A stretch of 10,386 bases of DNA from Phoronis ovalis (taxonomy: Eukaryota; Phoronida; Phoronidae): positions 1 through 10,386 of the forward strand of contig JAOXYB010064256.1 of the NCBI GenBank assembly GCA_028565635.1, read 5' to 3'. The notes below the pieces were generated by a model. It was not told the origin of the DNA. It worked only from the letters and a program-made list of their open reading frames with translations, and did no database searches. The position numbers were made by a program, and so were the translations under genes. Positions 1-7,480 of the stretch are shown piece after piece; the stretch's first letter is position 1; the number at the start of each line of letters is the position of its first letter.

Positions 1-23
1 CCGATGGCTTAGCTAGCCATCGG
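1..23. repeat. Short perfect inverted repeat (hairpin) at the window edge
   Basis: CCGATGGCT at 1-9 and AGCCATCGG at 15-23 are exact reverse complements around a 5-base loop. A related GATGGCTA string recurs at 44-51. Because the hairpin starts on the first base of the window, I cannot tell whether it is the end of a larger element. Function unknown. Confidence 0.6.
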
Positions 24-655
24 ATGGTTAAGGACATGCTAAGGGATGGCTATCTTAGCCTGCAAGTTTCCTAAGGGAGGGGCTGATACAGCTTATGGGA
101 ATAAATATTTTATCTTGGCTTCAACATTATAAACAATGGTATATCAATTGTCAGATGGTAGGTTATTGGGTCTACTGTAAGAAAACCTGACTATAGACAG
201 CTAACAGTGCGGGCAGATAGGGCACTAACAAAATGTTAAGATGGAACAGTTGTAATTCAAGTATTTTTGGATTTATTCCATAGGTGAGCCAATCCCTGTT
301 GTAAATGTTTTATTCTGGTGAAGAGGGTCACATTACTCATGTTTGTAGGTAAACCTTAGTTTTTCCAATGTATAAGTAAAATGTGTGTTACGTGTACGTA
401 TTGTTCTGCTAATGTACAATGTAACCAGTTATGTTTCAAACAACAAATTTCTTTAAAAAAGACTGCCCAATAACATTTTTAGGTACCCATAATTTTGAAG
501 TGAGGCATTTTTAAGATATTTTTTATCATTTTCATTAATAACATTTTCCAAATTGATTATTACAACCTATCAACTAGTATAAAGCCTAGTATATAGCTAT
601 AGTTAACAAACTTTGCAAATAACAATTTCAAAAAAGAAAAAAATCCTACAGAACA

Positions 656-794
656 TTCTATAGAATTCTATAGAAAGCTCTATAGAATTCTATAGAGAGC
701 TCTATAGAAAGCTCTATAGAATTCTATAGAGAGCTCTATAGAATTCTATAGAGCTCTCTATAGAATTCTATAGAGCTTTCTATAGAATTCTATA
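656..794. repeat. CTATAG/GAATTC/GAGCTC tandem array containing an 86-bp perfect palindrome
   Basis: The array alternates the short self-complementary strings TCTATAGA, GAATTC and GAGCTC (or AAGCTC), placing a CTATAG core every 10 to 12 bases. It has higher-order symmetry as well. Positions 701-786 form a perfect palindrome centred on the GAATTC at 741-746. Separately, 659-702 is the exact reverse complement of 751-794. Such DNA can extrude as a cruciform, and the RNA of either strand would fold into a long perfect hairpin. It sits in the presumed intron upstream of the protease exons. No transposon ends or target-site duplication were seen, so satellite-like expansion is as likely as an insertion. 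Confidence 0.9.
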
Positions 795-1231
795 CAGCAG
801 TTGGATTGTCATTTTTTGTGAAATGTTTTTTTATTACAAACAAACTGATGATTTTTTAAAATTAAGAAATGATTAAACAGCTTTCTTTGTCTATCTTGTT
901 ACTATTTCTTACATTTAAAGTACTTGACTAACATCAATGTAATTATTTTTCACAATTCTAAAAATCATTATTCTAATTACTAAGATCTTGTTTTAAGTAT
1001 AGAATAAATATACATATGACTCACGTTCAACTAAGCCAGTAGCAAACATCAAGAGACAAAAGGAAGCTAGATATAGTAAGTTTTAGCTAAAAGGTGGTTT
1101 TCTATTATTTTAAATAAGCTTATATGCTATTAAAATATAGGCAAATATAATTATTTTAATGTTTAATAAAAAAGCACAATGTAAAAAATAATGGAACCGA
1201 CATAAATACATTAAAGAAAAATGTCCGAAAT

Positions 1232-1619
1232 TCTCTATAGAATTCCATAAAAAGTGACCAACACTATAGAATCCTCTATAGACTTCTATAGACCCTCTAT
1301 AGACTCCTATAAACCCTCTATAGAATTCTAAAGAATCCTCTATAGACTTCTATAGAAAGTGTTCAATTCTCTATACATTCTATAGAATCTTCTATATTAT
1401 TCTATAGAAAATCCTATAGAATTCTATAGAAATTGTTCCAATTTTCTACAGAATTCTCTATAGAATTCTATAGAGCTTTCTTATAGAATTCTGTAGAGCT
1501 CTATATAATTCAATAGAGCTCTCTATAGAATTCTATAGAGCTCTCAATATAATTCTGTAGAGCTCTATAGAATTGTATATAGAATTGTTCTATAGAATTC
1601 TATAGACAAATCCATAGAA
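1232..1619. repeat. Second, diverged CTATAG-rich array
   Basis: This tract uses the same vocabulary as the array at 656-794 (CTCTATAGAATTCTATAGAG and variants), with many substitutions such as CTATAGACTT, CCTATAAACC and CTGTAGAGC. It can be traced for about 390 bases. The 1440-1590 part keeps the GAGCTC/GAATTC alternation best, while the 1260-1400 part is dominated by CTCTATAGA followed by CTTC, CCTC or TTC. It ends about 70 bases before the splice acceptor of the first supported exon. It looks like an older, decayed expansion of the same sequence. Confidence 0.85.
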
Positions 1620-1688
1620 ATTTTTCTTAAGGGTGGGCTTTTTAAAATACTTTACACCAAGTTTTTGACGCTTATTATTGTTTTTCAG

Positions 1689-1772
1689 AATGGTACACCT
1701 GATGCTGGTGCAGCCCCACAATTGCAAGATAATTTAAATATGCAAGAGGAAAATGCATTTTTACAAGTAAAA
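1689..1772 (+). CDS. Trypsin-like serine protease, exon upstream of the nucleophile exon (5'-partial gene)
   Basis: This is the first supported exon of a gene whose 5' part lies outside the window. It is 84 bases long, preceded by a T-rich tract and CAG at 1686-1688 and followed by the strong donor GTAAGT at 1773-1778. Only the frame starting at its first base is open throughout. It encodes 28 residues beginning NGTPDAGAAPQLQDN and ending NAFLQVK. Both ends are phase 0, and the exit phase matches the next exon exactly. An ATG at 1690 lies in a different frame that stops within the exon, so it is not a start. The sequence has no motif of its own. Its assignment rests on splice sites and phase continuity with the exon holding GDSG. 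In chymotrypsin-fold proteases this position would fall between the catalytic Asp and Ser, in the C-terminal beta barrel. Confidence 0.65.
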
Positions 1773-2451
1773 GTAAGTATTTGAATGTTTAGGATGACCT
1801 TGAAAAATAGGTCAAATGCTGATCTGAATTGTCCATTGTGTGAAACACTTTTTCTGGCAGTAACCGCCTTTGTTTTTATCCGATCAGCTTCGTATTTAGT
1901 ATGGGGTAAATACAGGACAAAGAACAGGATTTAATTGTGTCCTTTATTGCATCCAATATGGCCGACTGATGGCCATATTTGTCCCTGAGTGGGACGTCAC
2001 ATTGGAGCTACATTGTACTTTCCAGAAAGATGAAGCATTTACTTGATGATGTGAAGGTAGATTCATGAAAGCCATAAGCTTAGGTGGGTGAGTGAATTAA
2101 GGTAGGCAAGGTTTTAGAACCTTGAACAGTTGGCATAATCAGAATATTCAACATTTATTGCATCCGGTACTTTATATATATGACACACTTCCAAAATAGC
2201 ACTGCTACAAAGTTGGGGTTTACCAACCATACGAGCTGTAGTGTGATGTGAACCTAGGAATTTGATGTGCATCTGACATTAAACATTTTAATTTAAATAT
2301 ATGATCTTTAGTTTTGAAGGTCAGTGACCACCTCAAAACTCAGAACTGACAAAGAGGTCACAATGGTTTCTTAGATTTTTAATAAATTGCTCTCGAATCA
2401 TTTTCATATGTATATGTTGTTATTAGTTGCAAATTGCTATTACTATTTTAG
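1773..2451 (+). other. Intron between the first and second supported exons
   Basis: A 679-base intron with donor GTAAGT and acceptor TTTTAG at 2446-2451. It is AT-rich and carries no credible exon on either strand. Internal features are small. A 9-bp inverted repeat, AATATGGCC and GGCCATATT, lies at 1955-1963 and 1971-1979 around a 7-base loop. A 12-mer, TTTATTGCATCC, occurs twice, at 1943-1954 and 2154-2165. Confidence 0.65.
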
Positions 2452-2527
2452 GCTAATTGGTTTCTAAATGTAATGGTTATACAACCTAAAAAGGAGAATT
2501 ATCCCTTCGTTGATCATGGAGATTCAG
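2452..2527 (+). CDS. Trypsin-like serine protease, exon carrying the GDSG nucleophile motif
   Basis: A 76-base exon with acceptor TTTTAG at 2446-2451 and donor GTATGT at 2528-2533. Read in phase 0 from GCT at 2452 it encodes ANWFLNVMVIQPKKE, then NYPFVDHGDS and the first base of a glycine codon. HGDSG is the classic surroundings of the serine nucleophile in PA-clan (chymotrypsin/trypsin-fold) proteases, with Ser at residue 53 of the visible fragment. The preceding FLNVMVIQP stretch fits the beta strand before that loop. The exon leaves in phase 1, splitting the glycine after Ser. The frame also runs open through the donor for another 48 codons to a stop at 2671-2673. A transcript retaining the intron would therefore end soon after GDSG and lose the rest of the domain. 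The ATG at 2473 is internal, not a start. Confidence 0.75.
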
Positions 2528-3034
2528 GTATGTTTGTTCATGGCACAACTATTGGGGTATCAGTTAACCAGTCTGAAAAATTCAACCGTCAGTATTCTGC
2601 TCCTCCACAACTAACGTATGCTACCTACCTTTATTATCTCCTTTATTATCTACTATATACACACTGCAGATAAATTTACTGCCCAATAAGATGGCAAAAG
2701 CAGCAATAATAGCACTGGGATGTAAAATGAAACAACTAGTAAAATAGTTCAATCACAAATTATACACAGACACATACACACACACACACACACATAGTCC
2801 TACCAAATTATTCTATTATGAAAACCGGAAACATTTGGGCTTGATATATATTATGGTAGTGATATCTATTTTAAAATTACTATTTTAAAAATCTAATTAT
2901 TTTAAGCATAGCCTTAAAAGCTGATGTGTCAAGGTCAGATTTGATGGTAGTTCCTATGAGCCATAGAATTATAAGACAAGTGTTTTGTACCTACCATCTG
3001 AAATCCACTAGTAAACATGTTTTTTAAACTTTAG
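2528..3034 (+). other. Intron between the nucleophile exon and the terminal coding exon
   Basis: A 507-base intron with donor GTATGT and acceptor TTTAG at 3030-3034, after a T-rich tract from about 3019. It contains a CA microsatellite near 2764-2794. Nothing else was recognised. The open frame entering it from the exon looks like ordinary read-through, ending in low-complexity YLYYLLYYLLY. Confidence 0.7.
2764..2794. repeat. CA dinucleotide microsatellite
   Basis: An interrupted ACACAGACACATACACAC tract that becomes a pure CA run of roughly eight repeats. It lies inside the intron between the second and third exons of the protease-like gene. Length polymorphism is expected but not visible from one sequence. 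Confidence 0.9.
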
Positions 3035-3207
3035 GAGCTTTGGTTTTTGACGAAAAAGGTAAATTAGCTGCCTTGGTTATTGGTCTGCTAAAGGAAGATT
3101 CTGTTTGTGGTATTGCCACCCCTATAGATGTTGTGTTTAGAGCACTTAAAGTAAAACCGTTTGATCCCTGCCTCCATTGGTTGATTGAAAGAATTTCCTT
3201 GTCATGA
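3035..3207 (+). CDS. Trypsin-like serine protease, terminal coding exon and stop
   Basis: After the acceptor at 3030-3034, two bases complete the glycine of GDSG. Reading on gives ALVFDEKGKLAALVIGLL, then a turn (KEDSV), then CGIATPIDVVFRALKV, and a tail ending in LIERISLS before TGA at 3205-3207. This order is what follows the nucleophile in the PA-clan fold. GDSGALVF enters a strand, GKLAALVIGL is the next strand, and a GIATPIDVVFRAL-like strand leads into a C-terminal helix. The Ser-to-stop distance of 57 residues is normal for the domain. There is no transmembrane segment or anchor in the visible part. The His and Asp triad residues are not in the window, so whether the enzyme is active cannot be judged. 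Many lophotrochozoan genomes encode uncharacterised trypsin-like proteins of this general kind. No specific family name is claimed. Confidence 0.75.
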
Positions 3208-3690
3208 AGCTATTTGTTTAAATGCTATAAAAATAGTGTGTTAATCTGAAAACTTGTTAGAAGACTAATCCAGACGCTGCACAAATCAAGGAATCCACTA
3301 ATCAACTGATTGGCAACTTGTGAAGTTTATTTATCAATTTTCAAACAATTTTATGAAAATTATTCTATTTTAAGCATTGGAGTTCCAGGTGTCAATTACC
3401 ACTTTGTGTATTTAACTGTTTAATAATCATGTCTTGTCACCTGTCACACAGTACAGTTTACTGGTATTTTAAGAATTTTATAATCATTTTAGATTGTGTG
3501 TATAGTTGAATTGTTGAACTAAAGGTTTCTTTGTAATTGTAAAATGAAACTGTAATGCCATGTATAAATCTGGTATTTTTTAGATTTATTAACTTTAAAT
3601 ACTAATTGTTAATTGTTGAAAGGGCACAGGCCAACATAACATTTTACATAAAAATATCTACAACTAACTTTTAAAGTTTACATTCATTTT
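3208..3690 (+). other. Probable 3' untranslated region of the protease-like gene
   Basis: This follows the TGA directly and is AT-rich without coding potential. I found no canonical AATAAA on the plus strand here. The nearest variants are TATAAA at 3563-3568, followed by a T-rich stretch, and ACATAAAA near 3643-3650. Where the transcript ends is therefore uncertain. A minus-strand AATAAA at 3725-3720 faces this region, which would fit a convergent transcript, but that is only suggestive. Confidence 0.35.
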
Positions 3691-4960
3691 TTAAACATAA
3701 ATAATATATATCTTGCTGCTTTATTTAGAGTATCACTGTCTTGTGATTTTGCATCACCCTTACAAAAATCTCTTGCACTGCGTCATTCCCCAAGAATGGC
3801 AACCATTTCTTCCTAATCTCTTTGTATATAATTATTTACATTCCATTAATATATGGTACTCTGTCTCAATAACAAAACCCTAATAACAAAGTAGTTGTCT
3901 TATATCAATGACCCCAACCTATTACCTCAGCAGGTAAGCACAAGGCACACAGATGCATAAGGGCACATTATCTAATTATCAACTTTTTATTTCTTGTAAA
4001 ACTTGTCGGAATGCATCGTGTACAAATATACATTTGGGAAAACATGTAAAATTCAACATTATAGATAACATGATTTCCGTTTTACTAAAAATCTATTCAA
4101 ATGAGTCTTTAAGACAATGGTTGAAAAATGTTGTGGTTCGCGCGTGAAGTTCGTTCCTTAATTCTCTTGCCTTCGAGAAGAATTGTGATTTCTCGATATT
4201 TGTAACTATTTAAAACACTTTTGGCTGAATTTGTTTGAGCCTTACATTAAACAAATATAAGTAACAAATATTTTGAGAAATACATGCTATCAAATGTGTA
4301 CATGTAAATATACTATAACACGTTCTATACTTCAATGAACAAATCATATTGTGTGTTATGAAAGTCAATCATGCGCAGGTAATTGGTTGGGACCATTGAT
4401 ATGAGATTCCTGCGTATTCCTGCCTATTTGCTCAAATTGTTTTAACATTACACAACATGCTATGTCAACAGTTCTGTCCTCACATATTCACCCAACATCG
4501 CAACGTATAAGTGTACTCAGTTTCCCCATCCCCAAAACAAATGTGCGGAATTCCCTTTGCATTGACATCCATTGCCTTATAATCCTATACTTTGATATGG
4601 GTAAAATCAATTTATAAAATACTACCAAAACAAGGAAACATGTAAGGGCGTTTTGTCATGGATGTCTTTCAACACCATAAATCTGTTATCTTTAGTCATA
4701 GTTTACAGCCGTCAACTCGTTTTAGATCAAAATATGCTTTAATCTTGATACGGAGAAAATACGAGGGCATCCATGCCTGATAATTTGAGTATTTGCAGTA
4801 TTTACGAAAAAATGTTATGCCCATCCACATGGGCGATTGGCTACCATGTTTGTTCCCCGAGAGGGCAAGTAACTTTGGGTCTATAGCCGCGAAGACGCAT
4901 TGCTGCCTGGACGATTCAAAGGTGGTTCTAGGAAGGCCATAGGTTGTGACTCAATTGGCA
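3691..4960. other. Unassigned AT-rich region with short minus-strand coding-like patches
   Basis: No gene is supported. Four minus-strand open stretches read like ordinary protein: 4584-4480 (contains GIPHICFGDGETEY), 4487-4365 in a shifted frame overlapping the first (contains CVMLKQFEQIGRN), 4209-4093 (contains KARELRNELHA) and 3835-3725 (contains EIRKKWLPFLGND). Each is 35 to 43 codons, none begins with a credible start, and clear splice donors are lacking. Plus-strand frames over the same DNA are open as well: 3953-4147 is 64 codons from an ATG. That weakens the case. The patches could be decayed exons, fragments of an old mobile element, or chance. A small hairpin (GCCCAT and ATGGGC) lies at 4819-4834. 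Confidence 0.25.
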
Positions 4961-5217
4961 AGGGTCACTTTTTACAGAAATGTCCTTAAAGATTGGTCTA
5001 AAAATGGGTCGTTTTTTCACGATTTTATTTAAAGGTAGCAATTCCAGGGAACTTTTCCAAGAAAAAAAAATAAAAATTGGTCCTTTTTTGTGACAGACAA
5101 CCCTAAAAATGGGCCAGTTCTTGAGACCAAAATCCCTAAAAATTGGTGCATATTTTGAGTTTGGGCTGCACATCCCCATCTAAAAATATGGTCAGTACTC
5201 CCCCGGGGGTAATGCAT
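4961..5217 (-). repeat. Interspersed repeat, inverted copy with a CCCCCGGGGG end and periodic core
   Basis: Read on the minus strand from about 5209, this starts CCCCCGGGGG and AGTACT, passes a T-rich string and GATGGGGATGTGCAGCC, then enters a core. The core repeats ACCAATTTTTA or GCCCATTTTTA at roughly 30-base steps and includes GGAATTGCTACC. The same landmarks in the same order (CCGGGAGGGTACT, ATTTTTGGTGGGGTGTGCAGCC, GGATTGCTACC) occur on the plus strand at 8174-8475, so the two are diverged relatives in opposite orientation. The roughly 30-base period makes the minus-strand frame 5179-4928 read as a PIF motif every 10 to 11 residues. That frame covers the core and probably reflects the repeat, not a gene. 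No target-site duplication or terminal inverted repeat was identified. Confidence 0.65.
5200..5209. repeat. CCCCCGGGGG palindrome marking one end of the repeat
   Basis: A 10-base perfect GC-only palindrome in strongly AT-rich surroundings. Its equivalent in the plus-strand relative is CCGGGAGGG at 8174-8182. It appears to be a conserved end of the repeat family, not a random GC run. Confidence 0.6.
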
Positions 5218-5466
5218 CGGACAACACATACAGTCATTTTGAATAAGAGTAGCCACCAAAAGAATGATAAATCAGATTATAATGCATGATGCATTCTATT
5301 CTGTTCTAATGTAAAAAACAACAATGTTTAAAAAATATAATCTTACACATTGGATGGGCATTAGATATGACAAATGTCTTGTTCTTATGTACGAAATTCG
5401 TCTTTGAAGAACAAAGACTATTAATTGAGCACTTGCTTGTGCAAATTGATGGGGTTGTGGAGATGA
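5218..5466. other. Unassigned AT-rich spacer
   Basis: Nothing gene-like is supported. A 7-bp perfect hairpin, GTCTTTG and CAAAGAC with a 5-base loop, lies at 5400-5418. The segment separates the inverted repeat from the CpG-rich patch. Confidence 0.4.
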
Positions 5467-5685
5467 GTATTGGCCGCAAAGTCACGGTTTAGTGTCGCAA
5501 CAATATGGTTTCATTTGTCTAGAAAAGGCGGACGTCCTCGCGTATTTGAGCTTCGCTCCATTTTCAAAGAAAATCCTGCTATGTCTACGCTTGTGTTTTG
5601 GATTACAAATGCTCGACAACGATAATAACATATCTGATGCACACTAATTTCAAAAATTATGTTTTATTACCGAACACGAAATTTT
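5467..5685. other. CpG-rich patch, possible exon or promoter-proximal DNA
   Basis: This stretch has about a dozen CpG dinucleotides, including GGCGGACGTCCTCGCG at 5527-5542, within AT-rich, CpG-poor flanks. A plus-strand frame is open from 5467 to the TAA at 5623-5625 and reads RKGGRPRVFELRSIFKENPA in its middle, but it has no ATG near its start. Another plus frame over 5528-5647 is also open. On the minus strand an ATG in good context starts a 16-residue frame with RGRPP. With several frames open no choice can be justified. A retained exon, a CpG-rich promoter segment, or a younger insertion would each fit. Confidence 0.3.
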
Positions 5686-5915
5686 TACAAAGGTTCTATT
5701 ACCATATTGCATGCGTGTGTTTCAATTCTTCCAAGTAAACCGAAAGTTATGATAAATTTTGTATGCAAGAAATTTGATGAAAGTGCAAGAGATAAAAAAT
5801 ACCAAAAGCTCTTTAAACTAGATAGCCTTTTAGCAAAGGCAGGGTTGCTCATATTGGCTTTTATGAACGTTACATGATCTCTAAATTACCTTTCAACATC
5901 ATTTGTGAACTTTTC
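5686..5915. other. Unassigned spacer with a 72-codon open frame
   Basis: A plus-strand frame runs from ATG at 5659 to TGA at 5875-5877 (72 residues, lysine-rich centre, hydrophobic end LLAKAGLLILAFMNV). I recognise no family. There is no signal peptide at the start and no splice context that explains it. An open frame of this length is expected by chance in 10 kb, so it is not called as a gene. Confidence 0.3.
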
Positions 5916-5919
5916 AGGA

Positions 5920-6680
5920 AATAATAGAAATTCATTGCTTTGGGACCTCTTGATCTCAAAATGTTCCCCTTGACTTCTATGGCTTCTGAAAATTTTACGC
6001 CATTTTGAGAGTTTGAACTTCGACCTCTAGATAACCTTTTGACATCAAGGTCAACTTCGGACTCTCATATGTCAAAATACAAGCTTGTTGGACTAAACAC
6101 TATGACTTTCAGTATGTTTCTTCCATAAAATTAATTTAAAAGATGCTTAGAAAATAACCTTTTTATATCTAAATATTCTAAAAAGTCGTCAAAATTACCT
6201 TTTTATACCTAATGCCATCATTTTGGAATATTTCGAATACATTTTAGAATTTTGACCTTTGACCCTAAAGATCTTTTAACCCAAAGGTCAGCAATGGCTC
6301 TCTGGGGATGTTAAACCTCAAATATCATGTCCTTAACTATATATAACAGACTTCGAGATATGCCTTAGTGAAGATTGGGCGATCAATAAATTAATTGAAA
6401 AGATGTCAAAAAATAAAAATGAAACCTTTTGGTACCGAATTATTCTCAAAGATCATCTAAAATACTTCGTTGTAACTCAATCCAACCATTTAAGAACATT
6501 TTGAACTTTTTCCAAAATTTGAACTTTGACCTCCAAATGACCTTTTGACCTCAAGGTCAACAATGGTCTACCCCAGGGATGTCACACATCCAAGTATCAA
6601 GTTCCTAGCTGTAACCATCTGCGAGATATAGCTTGCTGAAAATTGGAAGAAGAATGAAATCGTACAAAACCAATAGGCTT
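5920..6680 (+). repeat. Three diverged tandem units of about 250 bp with TGACCT/AGGTCA half-sites
   Basis: The unit is recognisable by a core: TTTGAACTTTGACCTC, then TTTTGACCTCAAGGTCAACAATGG, later a string like CTTCGAGATATGCCTTAGTG or CTGCGAGATATAGCTTGCTG, and AAATTAATTGAAAAGATG. The AAGGTCA landmark occurs near 6047, 6284 and 6553, spacings of 237 and 269 bases. The unit-end string TTAATT(T/G)AAAAGATG occurs at 6131-6145 and 6391-6405, 260 apart. The third copy has the most intact half-sites. All units share one orientation. This resembles widespread molluscan non-coding repeats rich in TGACCTTTGACC. No coding frame survives across them. Confidence 0.7.
6527..6559. promoter_or_regulatory. 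Cluster of four nuclear-receptor-like half-sites
   Basis: TGACCT at 6527-6532, 6538-6543 and 6546-6551 and AGGTCA at 6554-6559. The spacers give a direct repeat with 5 bases (DR5), one with 2 bases (DR2), then an everted pair with 2 bases. DR5 and DR2 are spacings known to bind RAR/RXR-type receptors in animals. Here the sites lie inside a repeat, so binding is speculative. A DR1-like pair (TGACCT, one base, TGACCC) lies at 6253-6265 in the neighbouring copy. Confidence 0.3.
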
Positions 6681-6867
6681 GCTTCCTTATAGGAGCAACC
6701 CTAATTACGCATTCAACAACTTAGTTGAAATCCTTGGCATACTATGGTCTCAAACGAATTTTTACAAAATAGATATATTCTGACCGGTTTTTATCGGTTA
6801 TCGTCATGAACATAATAATAACATGTTTACTTACAAACCAACCATAACGAATACAAATGTGTATTAT

Positions 6868-7035
6868 ACAGGGTTGTCAGTTTCTTTCAACAAAAAGTTT
6901 GAAAATTAGGTCCTTTTCAAAAATAAGCCCCACTGAAAAATATCGCCACATGTCACCAAAAATAAGGCCCAATAACTTCTTGTCGAATTAATGCTTGGTG
7001 TAAAATGTCATAAATTTGCATTGCTACCCAAGTCT
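6868..7035 (+). repeat. Probable third relative of the GGATTGCTACC repeat family
   Basis: Starts ACAGGGTTGTCAGTTTC, resembling AGGGTTGTCTGTCAC on the minus strand near 5105-5091. It then repeats AAAAATAAGGCCC-like strings (about 6905, 6925, 6940 and 6965) and includes GCATTGCTACCC near 7019-7030. The landmarks are shared but heavily diverged and the CCGGG end is absent, so membership is tentative. Confidence 0.4.
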
Positions 7036-7480
7036 AGCCATAAATTTACCAGACTCTCTTCGTAAGACCTTTTTTAGCTGCAATTAACCGATATGTTAAT
7101 CTTGCTAAAATATCAGTTATCTATGTTTCTATTTCACTAAATCGTCGATATAGTAACTGATTTAGTGACTAAGGATAGACAGTAGGAAACAATGCATTAT
7201 ATGAAGAAAAAAGTATTTTCCTGTATGTCCTGCTTACAAGAATGTTTAACATCAAACTGTGTTTGTAAATATATATACGTTTCACAAGACGTTTGCTTAT
7301 TGAAACCCATTAGTGGCTAGCAAGCTGAACAGTCGTTTCATTGTCGGTCATATATCTAGCTTTCTTGTACGCTTAATTTTAAATTGATTTAATGTATTTT
7401 TAAGAAGTTTTTCAAATTTGAATTAAAGTGAAGATATACTTATGTATTTATGTAGTGATTACTAAGTCCATCTATACATA
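7036..7480. other. Unassigned AT-rich region with a near-perfect hairpin
   Basis: No gene is supported. A 10-bp inverted repeat, TCACTAAATC at 7134-7143 and GATTTAGTGA at 7159-7168, flanks a 15-base loop. A second pairing (ATCAGTTA near 7113 and TAACTGAT near 7153) competes with it. The sequence leads into the candidate first exon at 7481; no convincing TATA box or initiator could be assigned. Confidence 0.4.

Larger units (their letters stand above)
1..1688. other. Upstream non-coding flank, probably an intron of the serine-protease-like gene
   Basis: No exon could be supported here. The segment ends in a good splice acceptor: a T-rich tract and TTTTTCAG at 1681-1688. It is AT-rich and holds two CTATAG-rich arrays, listed separately, plus a hairpin at the left edge. 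I tested several GT donors near 180, 290 and 350 as ends of an upstream exon. Each gave an in-frame stop, the wrong phase, or a frame lacking a credible acceptor. If the gene continues to the left, as its missing catalytic residues imply, this whole stretch is intron. Confidence 0.5.

Noticed and set aside
160-360. Possible further upstream exons of the protease gene, ending at GT sites near 180, 290 and 350
   Set aside because: Each gave an in-frame stop, the wrong exit phase (0 is needed), or lacked a believable acceptor.
1690-1737. ATG at 1690 as the start of the protease-like gene
   Set aside because: Its frame stops within the exon at TAA 1735-1737, whereas the frame from 1689 stays open and joins the GDSG exon in phase.
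2473-2673. Reading 2473-2673 as a stand-alone 66-residue gene
   Set aside because: The frame is the protease exon running past its GTATGT donor into the intron. The exon extends upstream of the ATG in phase with the previous exon, and splicing restores a proper GDSG-ALVF continuation.
3953-4147. 64-codon plus-strand open frame from ATG
   Set aside because: The opposite strand is also open over the same bases, and no motif or transcript signal supports either.
4928-5259. Two overlapping minus-strand open frames (83 and 76 codons) with a PIF-rich sequence
   Set aside because: They cover the interspersed repeat, overlap in different frames, and the PIF periodicity follows from the roughly 30-base DNA period.
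5659-5877. 72-codon plus-strand open frame from ATG
   Set aside because: No family, domain or splice evidence, and a length attainable by chance in 10 kb.
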